The translations under genes and the position numbers were made by a program. From assembly GCA_020080175.1 (NCBI GenBank), contig JAGHQL010000199.1, positions 1 through 45,915 of the forward strand: a stretch of 45,915 bases of DNA, read 5' to 3'. Positions within the stretch are counted from its first letter, which is position 1. The number at the start of each line of letters is the position of its first letter. Below, piece by piece: positions 45,605-45,915 of the stretch. The stretch comes from Glutinoglossum americanum (lineage: Eukaryota; Ascomycota; Geoglossomycetes; Geoglossales; Geoglossaceae). The notes under the pieces are model-generated. The model ran no database searches. It was given only the letters and a program-made list of their open reading frames with translations, and was not told where the DNA came from.

Positions 45605-45631
45605 CGCTGGCCTCCGAACGGGAGGCCAGCG
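45605..45631. repeat. Perfect hairpin
   Basis: CGCTGGCCTCC at 45605-45615 pairs exactly with GGAGGCCAGCG at 45621-45631 over a 5-nt loop. An outer ATATAAG/CTTATAT pair extends it. Confidence 0.75.
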
Positions 45632-45753
45632 GGCCGCTTATATACACAAAGGGCTTTCAAAATGGACTAGACGTCATGCTTGCAACAAAGACTGGACGCT
45701 TTCGTAACCCATATCGCCATATGGACCAGACGTCGCTCGCATAGCATAACCTA

Positions 45754-45794
45754 GTTACCCGGCCGCGGAGGCTCAAATGGCCTCGCCGGGTAAC
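45754..45794. repeat. Inverted repeat, 10-bp arms
   Basis: GTTACCCGGC (45754-45763) is inverted exactly at 45785-45794 (GCCGGGTAAC), with a 21-nt spacer. Confidence 0.75.
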
Positions 45795-45877
45795 CGACCG
45801 CGAGTCATGACCACCGTATTTCCAAAAAGTTTTTTATTAATAATCTTAATTTTTTTTTCTTAACGTCGCTTATCAGT

Positions 45878-45915
45878 AAGCGGTGAATATCACCAAGCGG
45901 TGAACTTTTCGCAAC
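45878..45915. mobile_element. Possible DNA transposon terminus (partial)
   Basis: AAGCGGTGAA occurs at 45878-45887 and again at 45895-45904, separated by a palindrome GGTGAATATCACC (45882-45894 overlaps both). Repeated short motifs of this kind sit at the ends of some fungal Tc1/mariner and pogo-type elements. The window ends here, so the element cannot be confirmed. Confidence 0.35.

Larger units (their letters stand above)
45259..45915. other. Right-edge region with palindromes and tandem repeats
   Basis: No gene is supported. It contains the hairpin at 45605-45631, a 24-bp imperfect direct repeat (GGACTAGACGTC at about 45664 and GGACCAGACGTC at about 45722), the inverted repeat 45754-45794, and a repeated AAGCGGTGAA at the very end. 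This looks like the border of a DNA transposon that continues beyond the window. Confidence 0.45.

Noticed and set aside
45326-45670. 114-codon plus-strand frame at the right edge
   Set aside because: It runs through the hairpin at 45605-45631, is basic and without recognisable segments; it may at most include a lost exon of the upstream gene.

Overview
This is nuclear DNA of a filamentous ascomycete (Pezizomycotina). The genes carry short introns of about 48-116 nt with GT..AG ends and CTAAC/CTAAT-type branch sites. Several families are typical of that group: Clr5-ankyrin proteins, FunK1 kinases, SRPK-like kinases, expanded multi-pass membrane proteins and a Kip2/KipA kinesin. I cannot assign a class or genus.

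The window is a mosaic. Well-conserved housekeeping genes sit in GC-richer blocks whose spacers are full of homopolymer and pyrimidine runs. These are mS41 (minus) diverging from the CDK7/Kin28 kinase (plus) at 6.0-8.3 kb, a KipA-type kinesin at 12.3-15.4 kb, a Golgi glycosyltransferase-like protein convergent with a DGAT2 acyltransferase at 28.4-32.7 kb, and an STK19-family protein at 39.1-40.4 kb. Between them lie AT-richer accessory blocks with lineage-specific genes and many relics.

Accessory block A (0-5.9 kb) has a large membrane-protein gene interrupted by one in-frame TAG. Block B (16.8-25.5 kb) is the most interesting: a Clr5-ankyrin protein with about 18 near-identical repeats, a FunK1 kinase relic, and then a divergent pair. 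One member of the pair is a helical-domain plus pseudokinase protein that resembles MLKL in layout. The other, 307 bp away, is an apparently active Ser/Thr kinase with a stub of WD40 repeats. This resembles an innate-immunity or regulated-cell-death locus, but only by architecture. Block C (33.6-37.4 kb) holds an SRPK-like kinase relic, a decayed membrane-protein gene, an intact membrane-anchored lectin-like propeller protein, and a 138-bp MITE-like element. Block D (40.8-45.9 kb) holds a second FunK1 relic, an 80-residue secreted eight-cysteine defensin-like protein, a small membrane protein and, at the right edge, palindromes and tandem repeats that may be the end of a DNA transposon.

I joined exons by hand from reading frame, splice signals and family resemblance. 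No searches were run, so family names rest on recognised motifs.
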